From assembly GCF_000143415.4 (NCBI RefSeq), contig NW_003314386.1, forward strand, positions 98,629 to 162,628: a DNA stretch of 64,000 nt, given 5' to 3'. The stretch comes from Selaginella moellendorffii (Eukaryota > Streptophyta > Lycopodiopsida > Selaginellales > Selaginellaceae). The translations under genes were made by a program, and so were the position numbers. The notes under the pieces are model-generated. The model saw nothing but the letters and a program-made list of their open reading frames with translations, had not been told where the DNA came from and ran no database searches. Shown piece after piece: positions 62,642 through 64,000 of the stretch. Position 1 is the stretch's first letter, and each line of letters opens with the position of its first letter.

Positions 62642-64000
62642 TTACACGGTGTAGTGCTGCTGGATCGTGTCTATGTCCAATCCCTTGAGCCTCACCACCG
62701 ATTCGACGTGACCCTTGAGCGTAAGAAGCTCCCTCAACCTGGATCAATCCACCAGCGTCGATCATCACACATGAAAACTTTCTATGAACCAAAAACTTTT
62801 CTTTTTACCTGGCGATCTCGGCACGCCTCTTGGCTTGCTCCGCGATCTCGGACAGCTCCTTGTAGCTGCCCCTGTCTTGAGTCATCTTTGTTTCCGGTGG
62901 ATGGAGCCCGTGGAGTGTTCGCTGGGCGTGAGCCCATTGAGCCTCACGGGCCTCCTTTCCAAAGTCCTTTTGGGTTGTAAAAGCAGTCTGTTCGTGAAAA
63001 GAAAAGCCAGTGAGCAATCTGGAAACTTCAAGAAGAAGAAAGAAAGATCACGGACCTTATTCTCGATCATGTTCTGCCATGCTTTGCCGCTTAGCACGTA
63101 ACGCACGAAGATCTTTAGGAAGTCTAGAGGGATGTAAGTTACGAGACTGTAAAGCCAGATAGCACCAGCCCATCCCCAGCCAATTCCTTTGATACCAGCA
63201 AAATTCCACCTTGCATACACAGCAAGGAGCGTTGCCACCTGAAAGAAAAAAAAGTTAAAGACCAAACGACGGCAGGAAAAAGAAAAAGAAAAAAGAGATG
63301 ATGAGAGCTCATTACCATCTGAGCGACAAGAAACGCCGAAAGCAACAAGAATCCCGGACGCTCAAAGTATGAAAAGCTTCGTGACCTTGTGACAAAGATT
63401 AGTGCCTGACTCACGATACTGACTTGCAGGTACACCGCAGCAGTCAATTCCCTGTTGCTGTCTTTGATGGTTCTAAGGTGGAACTTGCTCTGCGGGAATC
63501 ACTCGCTTTATGTCAGCTTAGAGACCGAGAGACTCTACCTCAAAAAAGTCGGTCTTGTAGATCATCCAGAAGAATAACACTGTCATCAATCCCATGTAGG
63601 TCCCGAGAACGATGCCGGTTGTGAAGATTTCCCGGAGCTTCCAACTATCAGGCAGCGGAGAAGGTTTGACACGATCTTTTGAGATTGTCATGATGGTACC
63701 TGCAGGGACACGCGACATCCTGTTCATCAAACACATAAAAGAAAGATAATGCACCCACCATCATTCAGAATGGCAATGATAAGAACCATGAATGGAGCAA
63801 AGTCGAATTTCCATATGAGAGCAAGTAGCATAAAGCCGAGCTAGAAAGATAAACAGTGGTCAGTGACGCCTGAGCAGCATCATATATGTAAAATGTAACT
63901 TACCACTATACGGATTGTGATCGACACGGCATAAATCTGTGGAGACAGCTTATAGTTTAGAGAAGTAAAGACGTTGCAACGCTGCTTACCGTGTAGTTTT
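62642..64000 (-). CDS. Plasma-membrane H+-ATPase (P-type IIIA), 3' part only
   Basis: Exons seen: 64000-63990 (start outside the window), 63936-63904, 63840-63759, 63699-63539, 63489-63316, 63238-63056, 62987-62809 and 62738-62642, all GT-AG with short introns and closing phases. The protein begins near [19 protein letters not shown] and continues through [20 protein letters not shown] and [18 protein letters not shown], the last transmembrane helices, and the regulatory tail. The tail has [33 protein letters not shown] and ends HYTV. The penultimate Thr of the HYTV end is the phosphorylation site that, in the family, binds 14-3-3 proteins and activates the pump. It exports protons and energises plasma-membrane transport. 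The catalytic domains lie beyond the right edge. Confidence 0.93.

Noticed and set aside
1-64000. tRNA, rRNA or other standard RNA genes
   Set aside because: No cloverleaf with a conserved GGTTCRANNCC B-box or rRNA-like stretch was recognised by eye.

Overview
This window looks like nuclear DNA of a land plant, most probably a lycophyte of the Selaginella type. The reasons are many pentatricopeptide-repeat (PPR) genes without introns, very short GT-AG introns (about 50-100 bp), A-type cytochrome P450s in tandem, a plant DDB2, a plant peroxisomal acyl-CoA oxidase, a plasma-membrane H+-ATPase and plant Ty3/gypsy and hAT elements. The species call is inference; no organellar or bacterial signal is seen. 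Gene models are spliced by eye and checked for GT-AG borders and reading-frame closure.

Left part (1-11.3 kb): a decayed Ty3/gypsy retrotransposon on the minus strand. It has an extra ORF before gag, a gag-pol, an extra ORF fused behind integrase and a 44-bp minisatellite at its 3' end. It is broken by three in-frame TGA codons and one frameshift. A more degraded second gypsy remnant abuts it. Next come AT-rich sequence, a dispersed repeat with a partner at 17.2 kb, and an SPX-domain (PHO1-like) fragment.

Middle part (14.6-34.2 kb): the gene-rich section. In order: a PPR gene (-); a three-exon small secreted cysteine-rich peptide (-); a broken MYND-finger gene (-); a multi-pass membrane protein (+); a five-exon pectate lyase (+); a Hikeshi/OPI10 Hsp70 import carrier (+); a seven-exon ACX2-type acyl-CoA oxidase (-); a PPR gene (-) with a decayed partial copy beside it; an unknown 277-residue protein (-) preceded by a triplicated sequence; and an 11-exon DDB2 (-).

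Right-middle part (34.4-57.6 kb): a tandem array of a four-gene module, all minus strand. In increasing coordinates each module is CYP-C, CYP-B, CYP-A, PPR. Module 1 has intact CYP-C and CYP-B, a broken CYP-A and a truncated PPR. Modules 2 and 3 have CYP-C scraps, a broken CYP-B, an intact CYP-A and an intact PPR. Module 4 is a CYP-C scrap and a broken CYP-B with an internal inversion. The two full PPR genes are almost identical, so the last duplication is recent. One CYP-B copy is split by a nested insertion carrying a dead hAT transposase. Four P450s remain intact (one C, one B, two A).

Right end (57.6-64 kb): AT-rich DNA without recognisable genes, apart from a 77-bp-arm hairpin at 61.2 kb, then the 3' half-kilobase of coding exons of a plasma-membrane H+-ATPase (-) running off the window end.
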